Positions 26,642-35,876 are shown, numbered from the stretch's first letter. The stretch: DNA of 64,000 nt from Lachnospira sp900551945 (GCA_048380335.1 DBFCCI010000005.1:1-64000), one strand, 5' to 3'. The notes: generated by a model from the letters alone, not told the origin. Numbers and translations are program-made.

Positions 26642-28327
26642 GTGGCAACAAATACAATAGATGCAGTGCTTTTGCAGAAGATGTTCATAGCAGGAGCTAA
26701 GAACCTTGAGTCAAAAAAAGAATGGATTAATGACCTTAATGTTTTTCCAGTACCAGATGGAGATACAGGTACTAATATGACACTTACAATAATGTCAGCA
26801 GCTAAAGAAGTAAGTGCAATAGATAATCCTACAATGGCAACACTTTCAAAAGCTATTTCAAGCGGTTCGTTAAGAGGCGCAAGAGGTAATTCAGGTGTTA
26901 TCCTTTCACAGTTATTTAGAGGTTTTACAAAGGAAATATCAAAGCTTGAAGTACTTGATACAGAAAGTCTTGCAATTGCTACACAAAGAGCTACTGAAAC
27001 TGCTTACAAAGCTGTTATGAAGCCAAAAGAAGGTACTATTCTTACAGTAGCAAAGGCTGTATCTGACAAGGCAGCTCAAGTTGCACTTGATACAGATAAT
27101 TTGGAAGAAGCAATCGAAAAAGTTATAACTCATGCAGAATATGTATTATCAAAGACACCAGAGATGTTGCCTGTATTAAAAGAAGCAGGAGTTGTTGACT
27201 CAGGCGGACAAGGACTTGTTGTTGTACTTCGTGGTATGCTTGATGCATTAACAGGCAAGGTTACAGATTTTGAGATAACAGCACCTGCAAAGAAGCCTGA
27301 CAGTGCAACTAAGGGAACAGGAGCAGCTATAGAAAATGTAGATATTAAGTTCGGTTATTGTACAGAATTTATTATTATGCTTGATAAAGAATTTGATGAG
27401 AAGACAGAAGTTGAATTTAAGGGATTTCTTTCATCAATAGGTGATTCTATTGTTTGTGTTGCACTTGATGATATAGTTAAGGTTCATGTACACACTAACC
27501 ACCCAGGTCAAGCTTTTGAAAAAGCTCTTGAATATGGTCAGCTTACAAAAATGAAGGTTGACAACATGAGAGAAGAACACAACCAAAAGGTTATTGAAAA
27601 GTCTGAAATGCAACAAGCAATGGCACAAGAAGCTAAGAAAAAGGAAGAAAAGAAACAAGAGCCATTAAAAGACTATGGTTTTATAACAATAGCTCCAGGT
27701 AAAGGTCTTTCAGAAATATTTAAGGGACTTGGCATTGATGAAGTTATCGAGGGTGGTCAGACAATGAACCCTAGTACAGAAGATATCTTAGAAGCCGCAG
27801 ACAAGATTAATGCAAAAGTAATATATGTACTTCCTAATAATGGCAATATTATACTTGCAGCACAACAAGCAGCTAGTATTATTGAAGGTAAGAAGTTAAT
27901 TGTTATTCCATCAAAGACTGTTCCACAGGGAATTACAGCTATGATTAATTTTGAGATGACAAGAAATGAACAGGAAAATACAGAAGCTATGACAAGTTCA
28001 ATGGCAACTGTAAAAACAGGTCAAGTAACTTATGCTGTAAGAGATACTTCAATTGATGGAAAAGAAATTCACAAAGATGATATCTTAGGGCTTGCAGATA
28101 ATGGGCTCGCAGCAGTTGGTAAGGATATCAACACTACTGTATTAGATATGCTTGCTACAATGATTGACGAAGACTCAGAACTTGTAAGTGTTTATTTTGG
28201 TGAAGATATAACAGAAGAACAAGCTTCAGAAGTAGTTGATGCTATAGAAGAAAAGTTCCCAGATGTAGATGTTGAATTACAAGAGGGAAGTCAGCCAGTA
28301 TATTATTATATTGTATCTGTAGAATAA
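26642..28327 (+). CDS. fakA: Fatty acid kinase FakA (YloV, DAK1/DAK2-type)
   Basis: About 561 residues. FakA phosphorylates fatty acids held by FakB proteins and feeds exogenous fatty acids into phospholipids. The NVFPVPDGDTGTNM motif near residue 37 holds the ATP-magnesium acids, and SGSLRGARGNSGVILSQLFRG follows; the C-terminal DegV-like half ends at DVDVELQEGSQPVYYYIVSVE. The start is GTG 26642, eight bases after GGAGG (26629-26633); an in-frame ATG at 26627 overlaps that ribosome site. No fakB is in the window. Confidence 0.9.
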   Translation: MATNTIDAVLLQKMFIAGAKNLESKKEWINDLNVFPVPDGDTGTNMTLTIMSAAKEVSAIDNPTMATLSKAISSGSLRGARGNSGVILSQLFRGFTKEISKLEVLDTESLAIATQRATETAYKAVMKPKEGTILTVAKAVSDKAAQVALDTDNLEEAIEKVITHAEYVLSKTPEMLPVLKEAGVVDSGGQGLVVVLRGMLDALTGKVTDFEITAPAKKPDSATKGTGAAIENVDIKFGYCTEFIIMLDKEFDEKTEVEFKGFLSSIGDSIVCVALDDIVKVHVHTNHPGQAFEKALEYGQLTKMKVDNMREEHNQKVIEKSEMQQAMAQEAKKKEEKKQEPLKDYGFITIAPGKGLSEIFKGLGIDEVIEGGQTMNPSTEDILEAADKINAKVIYVLPNNGNIILAAQQAASIIEGKKLIVIPSKTVPQGITAMINFEMTRNEQENTEAMTSSMATVKTGQVTYAVRDTSIDGKEIHKDDILGLADNGLAAVGKDINTTVLDMLATMIDEDSELVSVYFGEDITEEQASEVVDAIEEKFPDVDVELQEGSQPVYYYIVSVE

Positions 28328-28419
28328 ATATAAAGATTTGTGCCTTACGCACCTGACACAAACCATTGAGATTACATTTATTAATTTATTTAATACGTGC
28401 GTAGAAACGAGGATTAAAA

Positions 28420-28866
28420 ATGAGTAAGATTGATGAAATAAGAGGCGAAATGGTAAAAGCAATGAAAGCAAAGGATAAAAAAAGAAAAGATGTCCTTTCA
28501 TTACTTCTTGCAGAACTTAAGAATGTAGAGATTAATAATAGAACACCTCTTACAGACGAGGAAGGCAACAATGTTATATTAAAGCAGATAAAGCAACTTA
28601 AGGAAACTAAGTCATTAACACCTGCTGATAGAACAGATATTATAGAAGAATGTGATTTTTCTATAAGTGTGTTAGAAGAATATGCACCTAAGATGATGGA
28701 TGAGGCAGAGATTAAGGCTGTTATTGAAGAAACATTAAAAGAGCTTGAAATTGAAGAACCTACAGCTAAGGACAAAGGTAAGATTATGAAAGTTCTTATG
28801 CCTAAGGTTAAAGGAAAAGCAGATGGTAAGCTAGTTAATCAAGTATTAGGTTCTATGTTTGCATAG
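28420..28866 (+). CDS. yqeY: GatB/YqeY domain-containing protein
   Basis: A 148-residue helical protein of the YqeY family, related to the tail of GatB in the tRNA-dependent amidotransferase. Blocks are MVKAMKAKDKKRKDVLSLLLAELKN and FSISVLEEYAPKMMDEAEIKAVIEE, with GKADGKLVNQVL at the end. In Bacillus yqeY follows rpsU; here it has moved to a place between fakA and recG while rpsU stands alone at 45.7 kb. Confidence 0.9.
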   Translation: MSKIDEIRGEMVKAMKAKDKKRKDVLSLLLAELKNVEINNRTPLTDEEGNNVILKQIKQLKETKSLTPADRTDIIEECDFSISVLEEYAPKMMDEAEIKAVIEETLKELEIEEPTAKDKGKIMKVLMPKVKGKADGKLVNQVLGSMFA

Positions 28867-28948
28867 TAATATAAGTAAGTATCAAGTCATAATAGTATAT
28901 AAAAATTTAAAAATGTTTTTTTAGATTTATAAGTAAGATTTTAGGTTG

Positions 28949-28991
28949 AAGTCCTCCGCTTATTGCTTCTTGCAATAAAAGTGGGGGACTT
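28949..28991. other. Strong intergenic hairpin with TTATTGC core
   Basis: AAGTCCTCCGCTTATTGC pairs with TGCAATAAAAGTGGGGGACTT with few mismatches, with loop TTCTT. No long T-run follows, so it is a weak terminator at best. Its core TTATTGCTTCTTGCAATAA reappears inverted at 48879-48897. The rest of the 366-bp gap to 29232 is AT-rich and otherwise holds only the promoter at 29085. Confidence 0.55.
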
Positions 28992-29084
28992 ACTTGTATT
29001 AGTAATATTGCAATTTTTTTTAATAATTATAATGGCAATTATAATTTTATATTTTTATTATATGGTATAAAAATGGCTTTATAC

Positions 29085-29113
29085 TTGACTATATTTATAA
29101 AAATGACTACAAT
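29085..29113 (+). promoter_or_regulatory. Promoter of the zinc-ribbon membrane protein pair
   Basis: TTGACT at 29085-29090, 17 bases, TACAAT at 29108-29113, about 120 bases before the first zinc-ribbon gene. Confidence 0.55.
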
Positions 29114-29232
29114 AATTTTAAATAGAGTTCGTGATACAAAGAAGAGTAGTATTTGTACAGTTATAAGAAAATAATTTGAAAGTAAAAATTCAACTATTAT
29201 ATAAAAACATAAGATAAGGAGAATATATTATA

Positions 29233-29916
29233 ATGGCAATGATAAAGTGCTCAAATTGTGGTGCAGATATTTCAGATAAGGCTAAAAAATGTCCGTATTG
29301 TGAAGTAAAATTAAAAAGAGAAAACAAAAAAATAATACTCGCAATAAGTTTAGTGTTAGTAGTTATATTAACATGTGTAGGTACTATAGTTGGAATTAAT
29401 ATAAAGAAAAAGAATGAAAGAAAAATATATGTTCAACATTACAATGAATGTGTTCAAAGTTTCAATGAAATAAAGAAAGATGGAGAAAATGGGATTAAAT
29501 TGTGTGATAAATTAGTTTCATTAACTAATAGTGTTTGGAGTGATGCAGTATTTAAAAAACCATCAATAGATACAATTAATTATACTTTTAAAAATGATGA
29601 GTGGCAATCATATAGTCAAGCTCTAAATAATATGTATGCTGATGATACAGTTAAGTCTACAATATCATCATTAGATGATATAAAGAAAAAAGTTAATCAG
29701 AAACTTAATGATATTAACGATGTTCCAGATGAATTAAAAGATATTTATGATTCAGCAAAAATATTTGTGGGCGCTTTTAATGATAGGGTAGCTTTTAGTT
29801 CTAAAGCGTCAGGAGCATTGATTTCATATAAAACTAGTTATGAAGCAAAGAAGTCAACATATTCGCAGGCATTATCTAAGTTTACTACTAATATGCCTAA
29901 AGAGATAGAGGAGTAA
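29233..29916 (+). CDS. Zinc-ribbon membrane protein A
   Basis: A 227-residue protein: an N-terminal zinc ribbon (CSNCGADISDKAKKCPYC, residues 5-22), one membrane segment (about 33-53) and an extracytoplasmic helical domain with no known family. The ribbon would lie in the cytoplasm. It may be a sensor or scaffold (inference). The next gene encodes a protein with the same layout three bases later, so they form a pair. The segment is even more AT-rich than its neighbours, which suggests a separate history. Confidence 0.7.
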   Translation: MAMIKCSNCGADISDKAKKCPYCEVKLKRENKKIILAISLVLVVILTCVGTIVGINIKKKNERKIYVQHYNECVQSFNEIKKDGENGIKLCDKLVSLTNSVWSDAVFKKPSIDTINYTFKNDEWQSYSQALNNMYADDTVKSTISSLDDIKKKVNQKLNDINDVPDELKDIYDSAKIFVGAFNDRVAFSSKASGALISYKTSYEAKKSTYSQALSKFTTNMPKEIEE

Positions 29917-29919
29917 TTT

Positions 29920-31167
29920 ATGGGGAAAGTTATATGTAAAAATTGTGGGTACAAAGTTAAGAAAAATGTTAAATATTGTCCAGAATGTGGCGTTGAAATA
30001 AAAGGATATGAGGATTTACAAAATAATGTGAAGAGCAATAATATATTAGAAACTATAAAGAAGATAAAGAAATTATATATAATTATAGCTGTTATAGTAA
30101 TAACAATTATTATTTCAGTAATAGCTATATTTAATAACAGCTATAATATATTTATTCGTAACTTTAAAAAAGATAATATAGATGCTATTCAATCAAATTA
30201 TGAAAATTATAGTGATAAGGATATAGAAAAAGTTTATAGTTATTTGTCTGAACAAGTTATTAAGATAAAAGATGATTATATAAATGATAAAATGTCTTAT
30301 GAAGATGCTAAAGAACAACTTGATAAAATTGGTAAAAGTTGTAAGAAAGGCAATACATTAACTGATTATGTTAATTGTAGTAGTGATGTTGAAAAATTAC
30401 ATAATTCAAGAGATTCATTTAAAAAGGCAGATGACTATTATTCAAAAAATAATTATGAAAAGGCTATTGAAAATTATCAAAAAGTTATAGAAAGTGATAG
30501 TAATTATTCAGAAGCACAGGAAAAAATACAGGCATTAAAACAAAATGTTGCACAAGATTATTATGATAAGGCTAAAAATTCGTATGATAATGAAGATTAT
30601 TCCGCAGCAGTAAATTATATTAATAATGCTATAAAATATGCAAATAATTCTGATTATCAGGATATGAAGCAAAAGTGTATAGCTGCTAATGATAAAGCAA
30701 TAGCAGATAAAGAAGAAGCAGAAAGACAAAAAAAGTTACTTGTATCTGGAAAAGAAATATCAACTACAAAATTTGATATACAGTACAAAGGAGCATCTTT
30801 TGAAACTAGGATAATGCCAGATAATACAAGCGGTGCTTATTTATATTATAATTGTCCAAATGATTCTATATTTGTTGATATAGTTTTTTCTGTTACAAAT
30901 AAAAGTGATTATTCGTCTAAAATAGACCTTATAAAAAACTTTAGCGCAACCTATGGAACGAAATATTATAGTGGAAATGCAGAGTATTATAGTGAGTCAG
31001 GTTCAACTAATATTTCTCCAGTTTATAGTTCAACAAGTATAACACCACTAAAGACAGTAACTTATCATGTTACAGTAAAGCTTCCATATGAAGCAGTCAA
31101 TACAGATGAAAGTATAACTGTAAATTTTAAAATTGATGGAGAAGAACAAATATTGGAATTTAGATAA
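29920..31167 (+). CDS. Zinc-ribbon membrane protein B with TPR-like repeats
   Basis: A 415-residue protein: zinc ribbon CKNCGYKVKKNVKYCPEC (residues 5-22), a membrane segment near 50-70, then helical TPR-like repeats around 170-260 (YYSKNNYEKAIENYQKVIESDSNY; YYDKAKNSYDNEDYSAAVNYINNAI), then a C-terminal beta domain of about 140 residues resembling DUF4352-type immunoglobulin-like folds. It starts three bases after the partner gene. No function can be named. Confidence 0.72.
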   Translation: MGKVICKNCGYKVKKNVKYCPECGVEIKGYEDLQNNVKSNNILETIKKIKKLYIIIAVIVITIIISVIAIFNNSYNIFIRNFKKDNIDAIQSNYENYSDKDIEKVYSYLSEQVIKIKDDYINDKMSYEDAKEQLDKIGKSCKKGNTLTDYVNCSSDVEKLHNSRDSFKKADDYYSKNNYEKAIENYQKVIESDSNYSEAQEKIQALKQNVAQDYYDKAKNSYDNEDYSAAVNYINNAIKYANNSDYQDMKQKCIAANDKAIADKEEAERQKKLLVSGKEISTTKFDIQYKGASFETRIMPDNTSGAYLYYNCPNDSIFVDIVFSVTNKSDYSSKIDLIKNFSATYGTKYYSGNAEYYSESGSTNISPVYSSTSITPLKTVTYHVTVKLPYEAVNTDESITVNFKIDGEEQILEFR

Positions 31168-31307
31168 TTATTTTGATAGACAATGGTTTAAATAGTATTA
31201 ATAATTAGAATTACTATATTATTTAATTTATGTTATAGTAAAAAACTATGAAAAAGCTTTTAATTGTTAACTTTTATTATAATTAAAAATGTTACAAAGT
31301 TTGTATA

Positions 31308-31357
31308 AACCTTCAAATTGGTGTAAAATATAATTACTCAGTTTGAAGGTTGTTTTT
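31308..31357 (+). terminator. Terminator before recG
   Basis: AACCTTCAAA pairs perfectly with TTTGAAGGTT across a 24-base loop, followed by GTTTTTA. It closes the zinc-ribbon pair. Confidence 0.7.
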
Positions 31358-31390
31358 ATAAAGAATAAAATATATGGTGTGGATTAAGGT

Positions 31391-33451
31391 ATGGATATAA
31401 GAGAATTAAAAGGAATTGGTGATAAGACAACTACTCTTTTTAACAAGCTTTCTGTATATACAGTAGATGATTTGGTGGGTTTTTATCCTAGAGATTATGA
31501 TGTATATGAAGAACCTGTTTTGATTGGAGAATTATCACCAGAATATGAAAATAAAATAATTGCAGTACAAGGTGTTATATCAAAGTCACCAGAGCTTTTT
31601 ACAACACAAAAATTTAAGATATTATCAAGTAGTATTCGTGATACGAGTGGAGTATTAAAATGTACATGGTTTAATATGCCATTTTTAAGAAATTCCATAA
31701 AACAAGGTATGCACTATGTATTAAGGGGGCATCTTAGTTGTAAAAATGGTGTTTATGTAATGGAACAGCCATCACTTTATACTATTGCGCAATACAGTCA
31801 GATTAAGGGAAGTATGCAGCCTATATATTCTCTTACTAAAGGACTTTCTAATAAGACAGTTATTAAGGCTGTTAAGCAAGCTTTGGAAAAATATAATATA
31901 GGGCTTGAAAATGAATTTATACCTGAGTGGTTAAGACAAAAATATAATCTTGCAGAACATAATTTTTCGATTGTAAATATACATTTTCCTAGTTCTATGC
32001 AGGATTACATTCAGTCAAGAAATCGACTTGCTTTTGAAGAATTTTTCCTTTTTGTACTTGCAGTAAGACGACTTAAAGAAAGCAATCAAAAAAGACTTAA
32101 TAACTTTATAATACAAAATAATAGTATAACCGACGACTTTATAACAAAGTTACAATTTAGCCTTACAAAAGCGCAGTTAAATACATGGGAAGAAATCAAG
32201 GCAGATATGGCAGGAACTGGAATTATGAGCCGACTTGTGCAAGGTGATGTAGGCTCTGGAAAGACGATAGTAGCCGTACTTGCCCTTATGAATACGGCAT
32301 TTGCAGGCTATCAAGGAGCTATGATGGTGCCAACAGAAGTACTTGCAAAACAGCAATATGAGTCGATTTGTGAAATGTTTGACAAAAATGGAATTGACCT
32401 TAATGTAGAGTTACTTATAGGCTCGATGACAGCTTCAGCAAAGAAAAAAGCATATCAGAAAATTAAGAGTGGAGAAACAAATATAATAATAGGAACACAC
32501 GCATTAATTCAAGAAAGGGTAGAGTATAATAATTTAGCGCTTGTAATAACTGATGAACAGCATAGATTTGGTGTTAATCAGCGAAAAGATTTTGCTGGTA
32601 AGGGAAATGAACCACATGTGCTTGTAATGAGTGCAACACCAATTCCAAGAACACTTGCAATTATTGTGTATGGCGACCTTGACATTTCCATAATTAATGA
32701 AATGCCAGCGAATAGACTTCCAATTAAAAATTGTGTAGTTGATGAAACGTATAGACCTAATGCGTATAAATTTATAACAAAGCAAGTTAAAGAAGGACGA
32801 CAAGCTTATGTAATCTGTCCGATGGTTGAAGAAAGTGAGAATATTGAAGCTGAAAATGTTATAGATTACGCAAATAAGTTAAAACAAAATCTTCCATCAG
32901 ATATAACTGTTGAATACCTTCATGGCAAAATGAAAGGTCAAGAAAAAAATGACATAATGGAAAGATATGCAAAACATAAAACAGACGTACTTGTATCAAC
33001 TACAGTTATCGAAGTCGGTGTAAATGTTCCTAATGCAACAGTTATGATGATTGAAAATGCAGATAGATTTGGACTTGCACAGCTTCATCAGTTAAGGGGC
33101 AGAGTTGGCAGAGGTGGCTTTCAGTCTTATTGTATATTTGTTTCAGCCATTAAAAATAAAAAGACAAAAGAACGACTTGATATAATAAATAAGTCGAATG
33201 ATGGCTTTAAGATTGCAGAAGAAGATTTAAAGCTTCGTGGGCCAGGAGATTTCTTTGGAGTAAGACAAAGTGGTCAAATGGAGTTTAAAATAGGAGATAT
33301 ATTTACTGACTCAGAAATGCTTAAAAAAGCGGCTGATTCAGCAAATATAATTATGTCAGATGACCCAGACCTTGCAAAGCCTGAAAATGAATATCTTAAA
33401 AAGAAAGTTTTTGAGTATGCCAATAGGTGTCTTGATAAAGTTAATTTATAA
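31391..33451 (+). CDS. recG: ATP-dependent DNA helicase RecG
   Basis: Branched-DNA translocase that rescues stalled replication forks, 686 residues. The N-terminal wedge domain (LKGIGDKTTTLFNKL..GFYPRDYD) is followed by helicase motifs: Walker A QGDVGSGKT near 285, TDEQHRFGV near 388, MSATPIPRT near 415 and QLRGRVGRGG near 565. Length matches the family. The ribosome site is weak (TAAGG). In Bacillus recG also follows the yloUV region. Confidence 0.95.
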   Translation: MDIRELKGIGDKTTTLFNKLSVYTVDDLVGFYPRDYDVYEEPVLIGELSPEYENKIIAVQGVISKSPELFTTQKFKILSSSIRDTSGVLKCTWFNMPFLRNSIKQGMHYVLRGHLSCKNGVYVMEQPSLYTIAQYSQIKGSMQPIYSLTKGLSNKTVIKAVKQALEKYNIGLENEFIPEWLRQKYNLAEHNFSIVNIHFPSSMQDYIQSRNRLAFEEFFLFVLAVRRLKESNQKRLNNFIIQNNSITDDFITKLQFSLTKAQLNTWEEIKADMAGTGIMSRLVQGDVGSGKTIVAVLALMNTAFAGYQGAMMVPTEVLAKQQYESICEMFDKNGIDLNVELLIGSMTASAKKKAYQKIKSGETNIIIGTHALIQERVEYNNLALVITDEQHRFGVNQRKDFAGKGNEPHVLVMSATPIPRTLAIIVYGDLDISIINEMPANRLPIKNCVVDETYRPNAYKFITKQVKEGRQAYVICPMVEESENIEAENVIDYANKLKQNLPSDITVEYLHGKMKGQEKNDIMERYAKHKTDVLVSTTVIEVGVNVPNATVMMIENADRFGLAQLHQLRGRVGRGGFQSYCIFVSAIKNKKTKERLDIINKSNDGFKIAEEDLKLRGPGDFFGVRQSGQMEFKIGDIFTDSEMLKKAADSANIIMSDDPDLAKPENEYLKKKVFEYANRCLDKVNL

Positions 33452-33599
33452 AGTTGGCAAAATAATAAAACACTGTCTATGTGGGTGATGAAATAATTTA
33501 TAAAAGGTAAAATCTTTTTGCTATAAACTACAATGATAGTAAAAATTAGTCAGATGTATTGTAATAATAATTTAATTTAGTAAAAGGAGATGTGCTTTT

Positions 33600-33833
33600 A
33601 TGCGTGAAATGGAATTTACAATGAGCAGACCTAATCTTGTTAAGGTAGGAGATAAGGTTGAAGTAACGGAAGGAAAGCTACCAAGTAGTTATTATTATAC
33701 GATTGAGCCGGCAGTTGCAATGTCAGGCAATTATCCTACACCAGAAAGGTTAAAGTCTAAGTATGGAATAGTAAAAGAAGTTGGAGAAACGAGTAGGGGA
33801 TATTATGTGTTAGCTGAATTTGATGAAGATTAA
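33600..33833 (+). CDS. Small conserved protein of unknown function
   Basis: A 77-residue soluble protein with a predicted all-beta, SH3-like pattern: NLVKVGDKVEVTEG at 12-25 and KYGIVKEVGETSRGYYVLAEFDED at the end, similar in style to short DUF4314-like proteins. I cannot name a function. GGAG lies ten bases before the ATG. It stands alone between recG and fucO. Confidence 0.65.
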   Translation: MREMEFTMSRPNLVKVGDKVEVTEGKLPSSYYYTIEPAVAMSGNYPTPERLKSKYGIVKEVGETSRGYYVLAEFDED

Positions 33834-34109
33834 TAGGTTTTGTGAAAAATGTTACATTTATTTTCGGATTACTCTTCATAGCAAGCTATTATTTTTTGCT
33901 ACTTATTTATAGCAAGTAATCAAGCTTGTTTAAAAATAGTAGATTAATTATTAAACTATAGTTTTGTGATATTTAAAAAGAAATTTTATAAAAGTTGTCA
34001 AAATATATAGTATGTATACAAAATACATCTTGTTATAAGTGCAAAGTTATACATTTATAACAAAAAAATTGTAAAATTTTGCAAAAAAGGCTTTTATTTT
34101 TTAATTATA
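33834..34109. other. AT-rich gap before fucO
   Basis: No gene is seen. It holds the 20-mer TTATTAAACTATAGTTTTGT at 33948-33967, which recurs exactly at 42695-42714, and an inverted repeat with TTGTTATA and TATAACAA arms near 34032-34065. Confidence 0.5.
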
Positions 34110-34127
34110 GTGTTATAATATTAACAA
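34110..34127 (+). promoter_or_regulatory. Extended -10 promoter of fucO with overlapping Rex-like box
   Basis: TGTTATAAT (TG at 34111-34112, TATAAT at 34114-34119) is an extended -10. The 18-base stretch 34110-34127, GTGTTATAATATTAACAA, matches 12 of the 14 fixed positions of the clostridial Rex site TTGTTAANNNNTTAACAA. Rex is an NADH/NAD-sensing repressor that commonly controls alcohol dehydrogenases. The assignment is an inference from pattern. Confidence 0.5.
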
Positions 34128-34217
34128 AGTGTTGGGAACGTATAATGTAACTGTTGTACATTTAAAACAGCGTAATATTCGGACAGCATGATAATAATTG
34201 AAAAGGAGAGTTTTAAA

Positions 34218-35366
34218 ATGGCTAACAGATTTATTTTAAATGAAACATCTTATCATGGAGCAGGTGCAATACAAAGTATTGCTGATGAAGTTAAAGCAAG
34301 AGGATATAAAAAGGCTTTTGTATGTTCAGACCCAGACCTTGTAAAGTTTGGTGTTACAAAGAAAGTTCTTGATGTGTTAGAAGGAGCTGGTCTTGATTAT
34401 GAATTATATTCTAACATTAAGCCTAATCCAACAATCGAAAATGTTCAGACAGGTGTAGAAACATATAAAAAGTCAGGCGCAGATTATCTTATTGCAATTG
34501 GTGGTGGTTCTTCTATGGATACATCAAAGGCAATTGGTATTATAATCAACAACCCTGAATTTGAAGATGTAAGAAGTCTTGAAGGAGTTGCTCCAACAAA
34601 GAACAAGAGTGTGCCTATTCTTGCAGTTCCAACAACAGCGGGTACAGCAGCAGAAGTTACAATTAACTATGTTATTACAGACGCAGAGAAAAATCGTAAG
34701 ATGGTATGTGTAGACCCTAAGGATATTCCTGTTATTGCATTTGTTGACCCAGAGATGATGAGTACAATGCCTAAGGGACTTACAGCAGCAACTGGTATGG
34801 ATGCTCTTACACATGCAATTGAAGGTTACATAACAGCAGCAGCTTGGGAATTATCTGATATGTTCCATCTTAAAGCTATTGAGATTATTTCAAAGAGTTT
34901 AAGAGGTGCTGTTGAAAATACACCAGAAGGCAGAGAAGGTATGGCTTTAGGTCAGTATATCGCTGGTATGGGCTTCTCTAACGTAGGTCTTGGTATTGTT
35001 CATTCTATGGCTCACCCATTAGGTGCTTTATATGATACTCCACATGGTATTGCTAATGCTATTATTCTTCCAACAGTTATGGAATATAATGCAGAAGCAA
35101 CTGGTGAGAAGTACAGAGATATTGCTAAGGCTATGGGTGTTGAAGGTACTGAGAGTATGACACAGGAAGAATACAGAAAGGCAGCAGTTGACGCAGTTAA
35201 GAAGCTTGCTAAGGACGTTGGTATTCCTGAAAACCTTAAAGATATTGTTAAGAAAGAGGATATTCCTTTCCTTGCTCAGTCTGCTTATGATGATGCTTGC
35301 AGACCTGGTAATCCAAAGGAAACAAGTGTTGAAGATATTACTAAGTTATATGAAAGTTTAATTTAA
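34218..35366 (+). CDS. fucO: Lactaldehyde reductase / 1,2-propanediol oxidoreductase
   Basis: Iron-containing group III alcohol dehydrogenase, about 382 residues. It resembles E. coli FucO from the first residues (MANRFILNETSYHGAGA) through IAIGGGSSMDTSKAIGI, TTAGTAAEVTINYVITD, ATGMDALTHAIEGYIT and FSNVGLGIVHSMAHPLGALYDTPHGIAN, which holds the metal histidines. FucO reduces lactaldehyde to 1,2-propanediol with NADH; other short alcohols are possible. AAGGAG fixes the ATG at 34218. No other fucose or rhamnose genes are in the window. Confidence 0.9.
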   Translation: MANRFILNETSYHGAGAIQSIADEVKARGYKKAFVCSDPDLVKFGVTKKVLDVLEGAGLDYELYSNIKPNPTIENVQTGVETYKKSGADYLIAIGGGSSMDTSKAIGIIINNPEFEDVRSLEGVAPTKNKSVPILAVPTTAGTAAEVTINYVITDAEKNRKMVCVDPKDIPVIAFVDPEMMSTMPKGLTAATGMDALTHAIEGYITAAAWELSDMFHLKAIEIISKSLRGAVENTPEGREGMALGQYIAGMGFSNVGLGIVHSMAHPLGALYDTPHGIANAIILPTVMEYNAEATGEKYRDIAKAMGVEGTESMTQEEYRKAAVDAVKKLAKDVGIPENLKDIVKKEDIPFLAQSAYDDACRPGNPKETSVEDITKLYESLI

Positions 35367-35402
35367 GGTTGATTTTATATTAGTTTTTTATAATTGAAGT
35401 TT

Positions 35403-35449
35403 AAGTCCTGTAAGATAGTATTTATATTATCTTATGGGACTTTTGTTTT
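35403..35449 (+). terminator. Terminator of fucO
   Basis: AAGTCCTGTAAGATA pairs with TATCTTATGGGACTT with one mismatch, followed by TTGTTTTATTT. Confidence 0.82.
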
Positions 35450-35464
35450 ATTTGGCGGAGTGAC

Positions 35465-35619
35465 GATAGCGGTCTTATATAAAACATTCACACACCAGTG
35501 AAAGTACATCACACTATATTTGTATGCCCTCGTCAAACAAGTATGTTTGCCGCTGTCATACAGATATAGTGTGATGTTCTTTAAATGGTGTATTCATTGT
35601 TTTATATAAGCCCACTATC
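35465..35619 (+). repeat. Long-hairpin intergenic element, copy 3 of 4
   Basis: A 155-nt near-palindrome. Outer arms of 22 bases (35465-35486 and 35598-35619) pair at 20 positions. The inner arm GTACATCACACTATAT faces ATATAGTGTGATGTTC, and the tip is CAAACA-AGTA-TGTTTG. It starts 21 bases after the fucO terminator, the same distance at which copy 1 follows the rnf terminator. Confidence 0.85.
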
Positions 35620-35876
35620 TGTTTTTTGGCTTTAACAATAAGGGTAATAATATTTTGAGAAGATAAAAAGTGGATTGAAGTATGTGAGAAGGTTGATGAA
35701 GAATTATTGGGGAGAGGGAGTTAATGAGAATTTGTATTGATTATTGTGTATGGGAATGTGGAAAGTGGTGGAAGACACCGTTGCAAATGGTGAATTAATG
35801 TGATAAAGTATTTAATTGGTGCGTTTATTTTTTAAATTTACGCATATTTATTGATATACAGAAAGGTTAGTGCTTT
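35620..35876 (+). other. C-depleted tract before the NhaC-type gene
   Basis: From about 35640 to 35770 the plus strand has almost no C while G is common (for example ATTGGGGAGAGGGAG). A possible 24-codon frame, 35724-35798 (MRICIDYCVWECGKWW...), follows a very strong GGGGAGAGGGAG ribosome site. Nothing else is seen. Confidence 0.4.
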
